A DNA stretch of 64,000 bases from Thiobacillus sp. (GCA_016124745.1 WGNC01000016.1:1-64000), one strand, 5' to 3'; positions 27,317 through 36,435 are shown, numbered from the stretch's first letter. Made by a program: numbers and translations. The notes: generated from the sequence alone by a model not told the origin.

Positions 27317-28734
27317 CAGGAGCGTCCTCCGGGTTGCAGGTCGAGGCCCATGATGAGCGTCTGGTCGCCGTGCCGCACGAACTGAATGCGAAACACGCCG
27401 GTTTCGGTCCGCAGCACCAGTTCGCCCTTGCGCATCAGGGTCTTCCGGTAATGCCCCTCGCCGCGGATCCAGTCGCCCTCGCGCGACCAGGCCATGCCGT
27501 CGATGGCGATATGGCGCAATTCGGTCGAGCGGAACAGCGATTCGTGTTCGCGGCGGATGTTCGCCTTTCCGCCGGCCCTGCCGATCGCCACCTCATCGAA
27601 CAGCGCCATGAAAGCCTGGGTGTCGCCGCGCTCGAACGAGGCCATGAATTGCGCCAGCGTGGCATCCGGATCCGGCTGCATCGGGCGTGCGGCCTCCTCT
27701 GCGCGTGATGGCGCCGGCTGCGCTGCGGGTTCGACCCGGGCCGCCACCTCGATGACAGGGATTGCCGATGGCTGCGGTACGGTGTCGGGTCCGGCCGGCG
27801 GGGATGGCGGGGCTGCCGGTGCCGGAGGTTCCGGCTGTAGCGGGGGCGAACCGGACTGACGCGGCTGCGCGCCCGGCATCGCGACCTTCGCCATTCTGGC
27901 CGCGGGCTCGGCTTGTGGCACGGGTGCCGGCGGCTTCGTCTGGGATGCCGCTACACGATGGATCGCGGGCCGTCGCAGCGGGGCTTCCATCGCCGCCATC
28001 CGTTTCTCGCCGCCTTGGTCGGGCGTCTCGGCGTACGGATGCAAGACCTCAGCCCGCGGCGCGGCCTCGTGTTGCTTCACGGCGGGGGCAGAGGGATTGT
28101 TCAGATAGACCGCGCCGACGACCATGAAGGCGATCAGCGCGCTGCCCGCGAGCACCCACTGCGGCAGATAGCGCCGCAGCAGGGGCGGCAGGCCGCTCGT
28201 GCGTGCGTGAGGCCGCGCGGATTTCGGCTGCAAGGGGCTGCTCCGGCGCACGGCCGGCAGCTTCGCGCCCGGCCGTGCGGCCGGGTTCAGCGTGGCATCG
28301 TAATCGCGGCGTGCCTGCGGGTCGCGCAGCGCCGTGTAGGCGAGGTTGATGCGGGTGGCGAACGCGTCTTTCCAGTCGTCCGCCCGGTTCTCGCGATCCG
28401 GATGGAATACGCGCATCAGCAGGCGATGGTGTTCCTTGATCTGGTCGGGCGAAGCGCCGGGCTCGGCGCCCAGCACCCGGTAATGGTCGCTGTCATGGCG
28501 GAACAGCACCTGCTCGATGAAGAACAGCGCGGCCGCCTGCAATTCGTCCGCGGAGGCGAGCGCCGCGCATTCAGGGTCGGGTTCGCTGCCGCCCGCCAGC
28601 TTCAGCAGGACCCCAAGACCGGCCGGCAGCGATGCCCGGCCATGCAGCAGGTCGGCGTGGCGGGTGGGGGCGCGGTGAAAGTCCAAAGCCAGCGCGACGA
28701 TGCCGGCCGCACCACTGTTCCGCCCCGCCGTCAC
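27316..28734 (-). CDS. DnaJ-domain membrane protein with Pro-rich region and SnoaL-like end
   Basis: About 472 residues. A J-domain lies near residues 80-145 (HYRVLGAEPGASPDQIKEHH, the HPD motif in RVFHPDREN, and ALRDPQARRDYD). One transmembrane helix follows (WVLAGSALIAFMVVGAVYL), then a long Pro/Ala-rich periplasmic stretch. The last ~110 residues resemble an NTF2/SnoaL fold (LAQFMASFERGDTQAFMALF). GTG at 28734 was chosen because it follows the wzc stop directly; a longer frame starting inside wzc is a shadow. It sits between the tyrosine kinase and TPR genes of the export set. Confidence 0.75.
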   Translation of the reverse strand: MTAGRNSGAAGIVALALDFHRAPTRHADLLHGRASLPAGLGVLLKLAGGSEPDPECAALASADELQAAALFFIEQVLFRHDSDHYRVLGAEPGASPDQIKEHHRLLMRVFHPDRENRADDWKDAFATRINLAYTALRDPQARRDYDATLNPAARPGAKLPAVRRSSPLQPKSARPHARTSGLPPLLRRYLPQWVLAGSALIAFMVVGAVYLNNPSAPAVKQHEAAPRAEVLHPYAETPDQGGEKRMAAMEAPLRRPAIHRVAASQTKPPAPVPQAEPAARMAKVAMPGAQPRQSGSPPLQPEPPAPAAPPSPPAGPDTVPQPSAIPVIEVAARVEPAAQPAPSRAEEAARPMQPDPDATLAQFMASFERGDTQAFMALFDEVAIGRAGGKANIRREHESLFRSTELRHIAIDGMAWSREGDWIRGEGHYRKTLMRKGELVLRTETGVFRIQFVRHGDQTLIMGLDLQPGGRS

Positions 28735-28735
28735 G

Positions 28736-31018
28736 TCAGCCCCGGCCTTCGAGGCTGCCGCCATACTGGTAATAGTGGCCGCTGTAGTAGTCGTAGGCAT
28801 GGCCGCGCGCCTGCATCTTGGTCAGCACGCCGCCGAGCAGACGGGTGCGCGTGCCCATCAGGCGCTTGATCGCGCCGCGCGCGAAATCGCGGCGGGTGCC
28901 GCCGGACTCGACGACCAGCAGCGTCGCCTCGGCGATGCTGCCGAGCAGCGGCGCATCGGCCAGCCCCAGCACGGGCGGGCCGTCGATGACGACATGGTCG
29001 AATTTCTCGGCGGCCAGCGACAGCAGGGACACCATCTTGGTGCTGCTGATCAGTTCGGCCGGATTGGGCGGCAGCGGGCCGGAGGTGATGGCGAACAGGT
29101 TGGGGATTTCGGTGGTCTGGGTGATGTCGACCGGCTTGGCGTCGCCGGCCAGGTAGTTGGTCAGGCCGAGGTGGTTGGACAGCCCCATGGTGGTGTGCAG
29201 CGAAGCCTTGCGCAGGTCGCCGTCGATGAGCAGCACCTTCTTGCCCAGCTGGGCGATCTGGATGGCCAGGCTCAGTGCCGTGGTGCTCTTGCCTTCGCCC
29301 ATCGAAGAGCTCGTCACCATCAGCACGCGCGGCATGCCGTCCGCCGTGGAGAATTGCAGCGCGGTGCGCAGCGAGCGGTAGGCCTCGGCAAAGTGCGAGC
29401 GGCTGTCGAAGTTCTCCTGGTAAAGCGCGTCGCCGGAGGCGGCCGGCGTATGGGGGATGACGCCGAGCACGGGCAACCCGAGCTGCTGTTCCATCTGCTC
29501 CGAAAGCTTGATCGTGTCGTCCAGGTGTTCGAACAGAAAGGCCAGGCCGACGCCGCCGAACAGTCCGAGGAAGATCGCGATCATCAGGTTGCGCCGCGGG
29601 TTGGGCGTGAACGGGCTACCCGGCACTTCGGCCTTGTCGATCACCGAGATGTTGTTGGTGCCGACGCCGCCGGCCACGCCGACTTCCTTCAGGCGCTGCA
29701 GCAGGCCTTCGAACAGCTGGCGGTTGGTGTCCACCTCGCGCTTGAGGATGTTGTACTGGATGCTGCGGTCCTGCACGCCGAGGATGTCGCGCCGGCTTTC
29801 CTGCAGTTTGGCGATCAGCGCGGCCTCCTGATCCTTGGCCGCCTGGTAGCGCGCCTTGATGGCGGCGCGCACGTTCTGGATTTCCTTCTGGATCATGGCG
29901 TCGATTTCGGCGATCTGGCCGGCGATCTGCTGCATCTTCGGATAGCCCGGCTTGTATACCTTGAGGCCTTCCTGGTAATCGGTTTCGAGTTTCGACTTGC
30001 GTTCCTTCAGGCCCTGGATGGCCTTGTTGTCCATGACTTCGGGCAGCGACTCGATCGTGGTGCCCTGAAAGCTGTTGTACAGGCTTTCGGCGCGGATGCG
30101 GTCCTGCTGCACCTGGGTCAGCGCCGCCGTGAACCCCTGCAGCACCTGGGTGTCGATGCTGCCGTCCTCGCCGCCGCCGGCCTTGACCAGTTCCTCCTTG
30201 CGGGCGAACGCCACCAGCGCCTTTTCCGATTCCTCCAGCTTGGCCTGGACCTGCTGCAGCCGATCCTGCAGGAACGTCTTGGCGTAGGAGGTGGCGTCGA
30301 GGCGCCGCGCCAGATTCAGGTTGATGAACACGCTGGTCACCGAATTCGCCACCTGGGCCGCGAGCTTCGCATCGGTGCTGTCGAAGTGCAGCCGCAGCAG
30401 CCGCGAATTGCCGACCGGCTCGACCGTCAGTCCACCCTGCACCGCGCCCACCACGCCGCGGGTCCTGGCGCTCTGGTCCACCTCGGCGGCCGCCGCCGGC
30501 GCGACGGCCTTGTCCTGCTTCAGCCACGGCAGCCAGGTCGCCATGAACGACTTCTCGGGCGGTGCGTTGAAGGCCGGATGTTCGGTCAGATTGAGTTCGT
30601 TCACCACGCGCTCGGCGGTGGCGCGGCTTTGCAGCACCTCCTGCTGGGTACGCATGTATTCGGAACTGTCCCAGCTGGTCTGTCCACCCGAGGTCACGCC
30701 CTCGTACTGCACGATCTTGGCTTCCTCGGCGTCGATCTGCAGCGTGGTGCTGGCACGGTAGACGGGGGTGGTCAGGTAGGTCGAGGTCATGACCGCCGTC
30801 ACCACAATGGCGAAGAAGGTCAGCACCGTCCACTTGCGCCGCATGATGACGGCCCAGTAGGCGCGCAGGTTGATCGAATCCTCTTCCTCCTCCTCGTTCA
30901 ACCAGTCCTGCATGACATGGGTGCCGAGCGGGGTGTCCCGACGCTCGATCAAGGCCCGGGAACAACGGGCAGCGGGATCCGCCGCGTCCGGAGTCAGAGG
31001 TTCGTCTGGATGCGCCAT
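28736..31018 (-). CDS. wzc: Wzc-type tyrosine autokinase / chain-length determinant
   Basis: A 760-residue polysaccharide co-polymerase. N-terminal Wzz domain with a transmembrane helix near residues 62-82, a long coiled-coil periplasmic region rich in Gln/Glu/Lys, and a second helix around NLMIAIFLGLFGGVGLAFLF. The cytoplasmic BY-kinase domain shows Walker A SSMGEGKSTTAL, Walker A' VLLIDGDLRKAS and a C-terminal tyrosine cluster YDYYSGHYYQY for autophosphorylation. The start at 31018 (MAHPDEPL) avoids a non-similar upstream extension. It works with Wza and the CpsB phosphatase upstream. Confidence 0.93.
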   Translation of the reverse strand: MAHPDEPLTPDAADPAARCSRALIERRDTPLGTHVMQDWLNEEEEEDSINLRAYWAVIMRRKWTVLTFFAIVVTAVMTSTYLTTPVYRASTTLQIDAEEAKIVQYEGVTSGGQTSWDSSEYMRTQQEVLQSRATAERVVNELNLTEHPAFNAPPEKSFMATWLPWLKQDKAVAPAAAAEVDQSARTRGVVGAVQGGLTVEPVGNSRLLRLHFDSTDAKLAAQVANSVTSVFINLNLARRLDATSYAKTFLQDRLQQVQAKLEESEKALVAFARKEELVKAGGGEDGSIDTQVLQGFTAALTQVQQDRIRAESLYNSFQGTTIESLPEVMDNKAIQGLKERKSKLETDYQEGLKVYKPGYPKMQQIAGQIAEIDAMIQKEIQNVRAAIKARYQAAKDQEAALIAKLQESRRDILGVQDRSIQYNILKREVDTNRQLFEGLLQRLKEVGVAGGVGTNNISVIDKAEVPGSPFTPNPRRNLMIAIFLGLFGGVGLAFLFEHLDDTIKLSEQMEQQLGLPVLGVIPHTPAASGDALYQENFDSRSHFAEAYRSLRTALQFSTADGMPRVLMVTSSSMGEGKSTTALSLAIQIAQLGKKVLLIDGDLRKASLHTTMGLSNHLGLTNYLAGDAKPVDITQTTEIPNLFAITSGPLPPNPAELISSTKMVSLLSLAAEKFDHVVIDGPPVLGLADAPLLGSIAEATLLVVESGGTRRDFARGAIKRLMGTRTRLLGGVLTKMQARGHAYDYYSGHYYQYGGSLEGRG

Positions 31019-31109
31019 GGGGTGTCGGGTTCGGTCATTCGAGCGGGTTGAGGGTCGGGATCGGCGCGGAAAACCGCGCTGCGCCATGGATTCGACGCGA
31101 ATCAAACAT

Positions 31110-31225
31110 GAGCACCGTTCGCCCTGAGCCTGTCGAAGCCTGTCCTGAGCCCGCCGAATGGGGGCTGTGCTTCGACAGGCTCAGCACGAACGAACTCGCG
31201 AATAAAGCTGGCCGGGTCAATAGAC
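31110..31225. repeat. Intergenic palindromic repeat between wza and wzc, family A related
   Basis: CCGTTCGCCCTGAGCCTGTC and CTTCGACAGGCTCAGCACGA form an inverted pair. The right flank GCTGGCCGGGTCAAT matches, in reverse complement, the left flank of the copies at 47252 and 50252 (GATCCGGCCAGGTGAAG). Confidence 0.8.
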
Positions 31226-31270
31226 ACGCGTGCGCTTCCATCGCACGGCAGCCAGGCAGCGCAACGAACA

Positions 31271-31969
31271 TCAGAACAGCATGCCGAAAACGGAAATGTC
31301 GCGCAGGAACTCGGCCGCGTTGCGCCAGGCGTAGCGACCGTCCGAGCGCGCCACGACGACGACGTCGCTGGTGTGCAACTGCGGGTCTTCGGCTTCGCCC
31401 TTGCGGATCGGCTCGAGATCGTAGTTCAGCACTTCGCGTGCGCCGTTCTGGCCTTCACGGAAGACCTTGATGTCGTTTTCGTCGGCGAATTTTTCCAGCC
31501 CGCCCGCCATCGCGATTGCCTGCATCAGCGTGGTCTTGCCGCTGATCGGGAACACGCCGGCCTTGTTGACGCTGCCGCTCACCGTCACGCGCTGGCTGAC
31601 GAATTCCTTGATGAACACGCTGACCTGCGGATCCTGCAGGTATTTCTCCTGCAGCTTCTGCGCGATCAGCGCTTCGAGCTGCTGGCCGGTCAGACCGCCG
31701 GCCTGGATCTCGCCGATCAGCGGCATGGTCAGTCCGCCGCGTGCGTTCACGCGCACCGTGCGGGAAAGCTCGGGCACCTGGAAAACCGAAATCTCGAGCA
31801 GGTCCGACGGGCCGATGTGGTAATCGTCGATCGTCAGCGCCAGCGGATTGACGGACCCCGCCGTCGCGGCAGCGGCGGGAACGGCGGCTTCGTTGTCGGC
31901 TGCCAGGGCCCCCACCGGCAGGGTCAGGCTCGCCACCAGCAGCACAGCAAACAGGTTCAGTTTCATCAT
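31271..31969 (-). CDS. Wza-type polysaccharide export protein
   Basis: A 232-residue outer-membrane polysaccharide export protein. Residues 1-23 form a Sec signal peptide ending GALA with no lipobox Cys, so it is not the classical lipoprotein form. The Poly_export domain begins DYHIGPSDLLEISVFQVPEL and an SLBB domain follows (VTVSGSVNKAGVFPISGKTT). GGAG lies eight bases before the ATG at 31969. It precedes wzc in the same transcription unit and follows the CpsB gene with a 22-base gap. Confidence 0.9.
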   Translation of the reverse strand: MMKLNLFAVLLVASLTLPVGALAADNEAAVPAAAATAGSVNPLALTIDDYHIGPSDLLEISVFQVPELSRTVRVNARGGLTMPLIGEIQAGGLTGQQLEALIAQKLQEKYLQDPQVSVFIKEFVSQRVTVSGSVNKAGVFPISGKTTLMQAIAMAGGLEKFADENDIKVFREGQNGAREVLNYDLEPIRKGEAEDPQLHTSDVVVVARSDGRYAWRNAAEFLRDISVFGMLF

Positions 31970-31991
31970 TCCGCTTCTCCAGCAAACTCGG

Positions 31992-32789
31992 TCAGGCTGC
32001 ATGCCCGAACAAGCGCCGCCACAGGCCGCTCCCGCGTGACGCGCGCCCGCTGCGGGGGCGCTGCGGCATGGCTTCGGGAGCCCAGTTTTCTAGTATACCG
32101 AGCGGTCGGGTCTCGACCAAATGCAGCGCCTCGGCCGCGCCGACCCAGTGCGCGGCCGCCTCGCGACCCTCGCCCAGCAGCGGCGGCCGGCGTTGCGGGT
32201 GGTGGGCGTCGGTGGCGAGGATATCCACCCGGCCCTCGTCCAGCAGACGCTCGCCCCAGTAGCGCGCAGCCTTCCCGAAACGCCCGGTGAGGCTGCCCGC
32301 CGTGACCTGCATCCAGGCGCCCCGGTCGGACAGCGCGCAGAACATCGCGTAGTGATCGTCGATCCACGACAGCCGTTCCGGGTGCGTGATCACCGGCACA
32401 TAACCTGCGGCCAGCAATGCAAACACGAACGCGTCGAAGTGCGGCGGCGCCACATGGTGCGGCGGCTCCAGCAGGAAATAACGGCTGTCGTTGAGCGCGG
32501 GCACGCTGCCGGCTTTCAGGCGCGGCAGCAGGTCGGGCGCGGCGTGGGCGTCCGCGCCCCAGGTCAGCTTGAGCGGAATGCCCGCCGCGGCCAGATGCCC
32601 GCGCAGTCGTTGGATCTGGGTGTGGATGCCGGCGCTGTCGTTGTCGAACATGCCGGGATAGATATGCGGCGTGCAGGCGACCGTCGTGATGCCGTCGTCC
32701 ACCGCCATGCGCGCCATGTCCAGCGCCGCGGCGAGGTCGGGCGCGCCGTCGTCGATGCCCGGCAGCAGGTGGCAGTGCAGGTCAATCAC
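31992..32789 (-). CDS. CpsB/YwqE-type PHP-fold tyrosine phosphatase
   Basis: A 265-residue manganese-dependent phosphatase that dephosphorylates the Wzc tyrosine cluster. The PHP-fold metal motifs are clear: IDLHCHLLPGIDDGAPD at the N-terminus, ACTPHIYPG, LEPPHHVAPPH, VITHPERLSW and LATDAHHPQRR. The gene overlaps the upstream WecA-like gene by eight bases and precedes wza, giving the usual control set of priming transferase, phosphatase, exporter and kinase. Confidence 0.92.
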   Translation of the reverse strand: MIDLHCHLLPGIDDGAPDLAAALDMARMAVDDGITTVACTPHIYPGMFDNDSAGIHTQIQRLRGHLAAAGIPLKLTWGADAHAAPDLLPRLKAGSVPALNDSRYFLLEPPHHVAPPHFDAFVFALLAAGYVPVITHPERLSWIDDHYAMFCALSDRGAWMQVTAGSLTGRFGKAARYWGERLLDEGRVDILATDAHHPQRRPPLLGEGREAAAHWVGAAEALHLVETRPLGILENWAPEAMPQRPRSGRASRGSGLWRRLFGHAA

Positions 32790-33873
32790 GGACCGTCTCG
32801 GGGATGTGGCTCAGCGTTTCGACGCCGTCGTGCAGGCGCCGCAGCTGCTTCATGAGCTTCCATGCGCGATGCACGCCGTAATAATAGAGGCCGAACAGGG
32901 CCATGAAACTGTAGAACATCATGTACTCGGGAACCCCCTGCGACCATCCGGCCACGCCGAACGCGGCCAGCAACAGCGACAGCACGTAGACGATGGCGAC
33001 CGTCTGCCCCGGGGTGAAGCCGGCGCGCAGCAGGATGTGGTGCAGGTGCTCGCGGTCGGCCGAGAACGGGCTGCGGCCCTTGCGCACGCGGCGGATCATC
33101 AGCGCGGTCGTGTCCATCAGCGGAATCGCCAGGATCCAGATCGCCGTGATCGGGGTGAAGGCGTGGCGCGCCTGCGCCAGATCGACGGCATACCAGGCCA
33201 GCGAAAAGCCGAGCAGCACGCTGCCGACATCGCCCATGAACACCGAGGCGTGCGAGCGCCAGGGCGTGCGCAGGTTGAACAGCATGAAACCGGCGACCGC
33301 GCAGACCAGCGGCGAGAGCAGCGTCAGGTCAAGAAAGCCGCCCGCAGCCGCGAACGCCGAGAAGACCAGCAGCGCGATCAGCGAAACGCCGCCGGCCAAG
33401 CCGTCCACGCCGTCGATCATGTTGATCGCATTGATCACCCCGAGCACCGCAAAAACCGTGATCGGCGCCGAAAAGCGGCCGGTGGTGACATCGCCGAGGC
33501 CGAACAGGTCACCGAAATTCGTCAGGCGCACATCCGCCCCGTACACCATGATCAGCGCCGCAACCGCCTGCAGCGCGAAGCGGATCCGCGGCGAGAGGCC
33601 ATCGCGGTCGTCGAGGAAGCCGGTGATCACTAGCAGCGACATGGCCGCGAAGAAGGGCGCCTGCGCCGTGAAGAAGCTGCCCGTCAGCAGGGCGATCAAG
33701 GCAAGCCCGCCGAACATCCCCAACCCCCCCACGAGCGGGATGTCTCCATGGTGGTGCTTTCTCCCACCCGGCACATCGACCACCCCGAGCCGCGGGGCAT
33801 GGTGACGCAGCAGCACGATCAGCAGGGCCGTAACAGGCAAGGCCAGGCAATGGAGCAGCGACAGTTCATTCAT
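32782..33873 (-). CDS. WecA/TagO-type undecaprenyl-phosphate sugar-1-phosphate transferase
   Basis: A 363-residue polytopic membrane enzyme of the MraY/WecA family that primes glycan synthesis by loading a HexNAc-1-phosphate onto undecaprenyl phosphate. Conserved cytoplasmic motifs: RKHHHGDIPLVGGLGMF, GFLDDRDGLSP with the Asp pair, NAINMIDGVDGLAGG, and the His-rich LHHILLRAGF near the end. About ten hydrophobic helices are present. It is the first gene of the export operon; UppP at 1067-1897 recycles the same carrier. Confidence 0.92.
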   Translation of the reverse strand: MNELSLLHCLALPVTALLIVLLRHHAPRLGVVDVPGGRKHHHGDIPLVGGLGMFGGLALIALLTGSFFTAQAPFFAAMSLLVITGFLDDRDGLSPRIRFALQAVAALIMVYGADVRLTNFGDLFGLGDVTTGRFSAPITVFAVLGVINAINMIDGVDGLAGGVSLIALLVFSAFAAAGGFLDLTLLSPLVCAVAGFMLFNLRTPWRSHASVFMGDVGSVLLGFSLAWYAVDLAQARHAFTPITAIWILAIPLMDTTALMIRRVRKGRSPFSADREHLHHILLRAGFTPGQTVAIVYVLSLLLAAFGVAGWSQGVPEYMMFYSFMALFGLYYYGVHRAWKLMKQLRRLHDGVETLSHIPETVRD

Positions 33874-34067
33874 GTTTCTTCAAACGGTTGTATTTATGTT
33901 GGCCTGGTCACGAGCCCGTTAACGGCTGGCAGCCCTGTTCCCTTGAGCGCGCATGCCACGCAATAGCGCGGCATGTCGCTGTTTGAGCGGGATTCTAAAC
34001 CATGATGATTGCATGGCCGTTGACAATTGGCAGGTTGGCGCAACTCACCTGTGGGAGTATCAACCAA

Positions 34068-34364
34068 TCATTGCGCAGAGACGTGGGGCCGAGCAGCCAT
34101 ATCCACCCCTAATGCCTTCATGACAGCCAGCATGGTTTTGAGTGTGGGATTGCCATTTTCACTGAAAGATCGATATAACTGCTCACGAGATAGTCCGGTT
34201 TCTCTGGCAAGTTCTGTCATGCCTTTGGCCCGTGCAGCTACGCCCATGGCCTTGGCGATGTAGGCAGCATCCCCGGTCTCCAGCGCGTCGGTGACAAACT
34301 CGGCAATGGCTTCCGGGCTGGTCAGGTATTCAGCAGCATCGAATTCAGAGAATGTTTCAGTCAT
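34068..34364 (-). CDS. HigA-like antitoxin
   Basis: A 98-residue antitoxin of the type encoded after HigB/RelE-like toxins. The helix-turn-helix lies around GMTELARETGLSREQLYRSF, followed by NPTLKTMLAVMKALGVDM, both typical of the addiction-module antidote family. It overlaps the toxin gene by eight bases. It is the leftmost of five toxin-antitoxin modules in 34.07-39.32 kb. Confidence 0.88.
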   Translation of the reverse strand: MTETFSEFDAAEYLTSPEAIAEFVTDALETGDAAYIAKAMGVAARAKGMTELARETGLSREQLYRSFSENGNPTLKTMLAVMKALGVDMAARPHVSAQ

Positions 34365-34665
34365 TGTTCGCTCTCCATTCTTTCAATATCTGGTGCGCGG
34401 TTTCAATATCCCGGCCTTGGGTGCTTTTATTACCGCCCCAGAGCAGAATCACCACCGTGTCGCCCTGCTGGTAAAAATAAACCCGATATCCAGGCCCATA
34501 ATGAATCCGTAACTCACTGATCCCATGACCCACTGGAGCGACATCGCCGGGCAGGCCCTCCATCAGACGGTTAATCCGGGAAGCGATACGAGCTCTTGCG
34601 GTTTCATCCTTCAGCTTTGACAGCCACTGCCTGAATTTGCCGGACTCGAGCTTTTTCATAAACAT
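34357..34665 (-). CDS. RelE/HigB-like toxin
   Basis: A 102-residue toxin of the Gp49/HigB branch of the RelE superfamily, which cleaves ribosome-bound mRNA. GHGISELRIHYGPGYRVYFY and VVILLWGGNKSTQGRDIETA are family hallmarks. The toxin gene comes first, as in higBA. The start may be the ATG at 34665 or the one at 34659. A 5-base inverted repeat, GTAGT-N6-ACTAC (34669-34684), directly upstream is a likely operator. Confidence 0.88.
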   Translation of the reverse strand: MFMKKLESGKFRQWLSKLKDETARARIASRINRLMEGLPGDVAPVGHGISELRIHYGPGYRVYFYQQGDTVVILLWGGNKSTQGRDIETAHQILKEWRANND

Positions 34666-34668
34666 ATA

Positions 34669-34684
34669 GTAGTTTATAGACTAC
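34669..34684. promoter_or_regulatory. Inverted repeat upstream of the HigB-like gene
   Basis: GTAGT-TTATAG-ACTAC, ending three bases before the toxin start codon, in an AT-rich patch. Position and symmetry fit an autoregulatory operator. Confidence 0.45.
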
Positions 34685-34794
34685 GCTCCGGCAAGAAATA
34701 AACCCCTATGTTGGCCCCTTCTCCATAGGGGCGCTTTCGTCCCGAACTTCGCACCATTGCAAAGGCCGCGAGGCATCGCAATCACCCCCTTCGA

Positions 34795-34885
34795 CCCCGG
34801 CACCCTGCCCGGCATAAAGGCGGGCGAGCGTGGTTGTTGCCGATAGTTCGGCACGACCTAACTCTTGCCGGTGCTCCTACACAAC
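34795..34885. repeat. Family B repeat, degenerate copy
   Basis: GGCATAAAGGCGGGCGAGCG, then a small inverted unit and GGTGCTCCTACA, related to 38645-38730 and to part of 45782-45833. It occupies most of the gap between the HigBA-like module and the glycosyltransferase gene. Confidence 0.65.
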
Positions 34886-34889
34886 CTCA

Positions 34890-35639
34890 TCATCCTCGTT
34901 CCCAAAACTGCGGCAACTTGCTCAAATTTTTCCACACCAGCGCCCGCAGCCCCCCCACCCCGTTCGACCTGAGCGCCCGGTAGTCCTCGCGCGATTTCTG
35001 CAAAATGTTCTTCAGCGAGCGGTTGCTCGCCCCGCCGACCCGCATCTTTACCAGCACTTCGGGGATATAGGCAGCGCGAATTCCACCTTTGCCCAGCAGA
35101 CGCAGCACGCAGTCGTAGTCGGCGGCGATGCGGTAGCGGGTGTCGTAGCCGCCCAGCGTTTCGTACACTGCGCGGCGCACATAAAACGTCGGGTGCGGCG
35201 GCATCCAGCCGCGTGCCAGCCGGGCTGGCGAAAACGCAGCCGAACGCCAGGTGCGGACCACCCGGCTCGGGTCGTCCTTCCGCACGTACAGCAGGTCGCC
35301 GTAGGCTGCATCCACCGCCGGGTCGGAAAACGCTGCACCGATCCGGGCCAGCACAGCCGCGTCGGCGAACAGGTCGTCCGAATGCAGGAAGCCGACCACC
35401 TCGCCGCTGGCGCGCGCGATGCCCTTGTTCAGCGCGTCGTAGATGCCGCGGTCCGGCTCGCTCACCAGCACCGCCAGGCGATCGGCGTAGCCCTGCAGCA
35501 CCGCCACCGTGCCGTCGGTCGAGCCGCCGTCGATCACGATCAGTTCGACATCGGGATGGGTTTGCGCCAGCGCCGAATCGAGCGCCTGGGCGACGGTGTC
35601 GCGGTTGTTGTAGACCGCGGTGATGACGGAGATTTTCAT
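34890..35639 (-). CDS. Family 2 glycosyltransferase, intact copy
   Basis: A 249-residue GT-A fold glycosyltransferase. Nucleotide-sugar motifs are in order: MKISVITAVYNN, LIVIDGGSTDGT, and the DxD-like LHSDDLF. The mid-section PHPTFYVRRAVYETLGGYD and IAADYDCVLRLLG is typical of WcaA-type enzymes. The ATG at 35639 is supported by two partial copies of the same 5' end, at 36436-36588 and 37695-37859. The first 151 bases match the nearer copy at 148 positions. The sugar is unknown. Confidence 0.9.
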   Translation of the reverse strand: MKISVITAVYNNRDTVAQALDSALAQTHPDVELIVIDGGSTDGTVAVLQGYADRLAVLVSEPDRGIYDALNKGIARASGEVVGFLHSDDLFADAAVLARIGAAFSDPAVDAAYGDLLYVRKDDPSRVVRTWRSAAFSPARLARGWMPPHPTFYVRRAVYETLGGYDTRYRIAADYDCVLRLLGKGGIRAAYIPEVLVKMRVGGASNRSLKNILQKSREDYRALRSNGVGGLRALVWKNLSKLPQFWERG

Positions 35640-35692
35640 TCGTGAAACCGGTCGAGCCGGAATTCCGGATCCTGCCAACTGGGGGAGCGCTG

Positions 35693-36064
35693 TCAGGTTT
35701 TCGGGTGGAACAGCACCTGGGGCAGCGAATCGAAATGCGCATCGCTTGTCACCAGCGTGGCATGGTACTGGCGCGCCGTGGCGTAGATGATGGCATCGGC
35801 CATGGCCAGCTTGTGTTCGCGTGCGATATCCGCGGCCAGCAGGGCCAGGGAAGTGTCGAGCGGCACCACGGTGGCCTGCTGCGTCGCGGCGATCGCCGAC
35901 AATGCCGTGTTCGTGTCCGTCTCCCGGCACAGCCATTTGTAAAGCTCGTGCTGCACCAGGGTGGGGACCAGAAGGTTTTCGCTGTCCAGGTGCGGCGCGT
36001 AGGCTTCCGCCAGGGCTGAATCCGTCATCCATTCGATCCAGCCGCAGGTATCGACCAGGATCAT
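35693..36064 (-). CDS. VapC-type PIN-domain toxin
   Basis: A 123-residue PIN ribonuclease. Conserved acidic residues are visible in order: Asp5 (MILVDTCGW), Glu40 (VQHELYKW), Asp92 (AMADAIIYATA) and a terminal Asp (LVTSDAHF). Its ATG overlaps the VapB stop as TGATG, so translation is coupled. It lies between the intact glycosyltransferase gene and the first truncated copy of that gene. Confidence 0.92.
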   Translation of the reverse strand: MILVDTCGWIEWMTDSALAEAYAPHLDSENLLVPTLVQHELYKWLCRETDTNTALSAIAATQQATVVPLDTSLALLAADIAREHKLAMADAIIYATARQYHATLVTSDAHFDSLPQVLFHPKT

Positions 36065-36273
36065 CAGAACCGGTCTTTCCTGTCGCGGTATCCCTCTGAC
36101 CTGGCGCCGCGTGCCCTGCCGCGCAGATCGCGGATGGCGGTCTTCGGCACCATCTGGATGATTTCGCCGGTCTGGATCAACTCGAACTGCTGGCCCGGCT
36201 GAAGATGCATGGCTTCGCGCAGGGATTTCGGCAGGGACAGCTGGAATTTGCTGGAGAGTGTGGCGGTCGTCAT
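36064..36273 (-). CDS. VapB-type AbrB/SpoVT antitoxin
   Basis: A 69-residue antitoxin with an AbrB/MazE-type swapped-hairpin domain: ATLSSKFQLSLPKSLREAMH and LQPGQQFELI. The start at 36273 (MTTATLS) was chosen because domain similarity begins there and the operator-like inverted repeat begins two bases upstream. The C-terminal Arg/Asp-rich tail would bind the VapC partner. Confidence 0.88.
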   Translation of the reverse strand: MTTATLSSKFQLSLPKSLREAMHLQPGQQFELIQTGEIIQMVPKTAIRDLRGRARGARSEGYRDRKDRF

Positions 36274-36274
36274 T

Positions 36275-36306
36275 TTACAAAATCCGTATCGATCGTTGTT
36301 TTGTAA
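36275..36306. promoter_or_regulatory. Inverted repeat upstream of vapB
   Basis: TTACAAAA (36275-36282) and TTTTGTAA (36299-36306) form a perfect 8-base inverted repeat with a 16-base spacer immediately before the antitoxin start; a likely VapBC operator. Confidence 0.55.
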
Positions 36307-36435
36307 TTTACGCCCGATCAACCCAGGGATCAAGCAAAGTCATCGAATCGAGCGCGTCTCGGTACCAGTTCAGACGCTCAAGTGGGGTGTATCGCGCGTG
36401 CAACCCCGCAGCCTACCCTTGAAACTTGAGGTCGA

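Noticed and set aside
28700-31051. Long plus-strand open frame opposite wzc
   Set aside because: Antisense shadow of the Wzc reading frame; the product is a His/Gln/Gly/Arg-rich sequence without domains.
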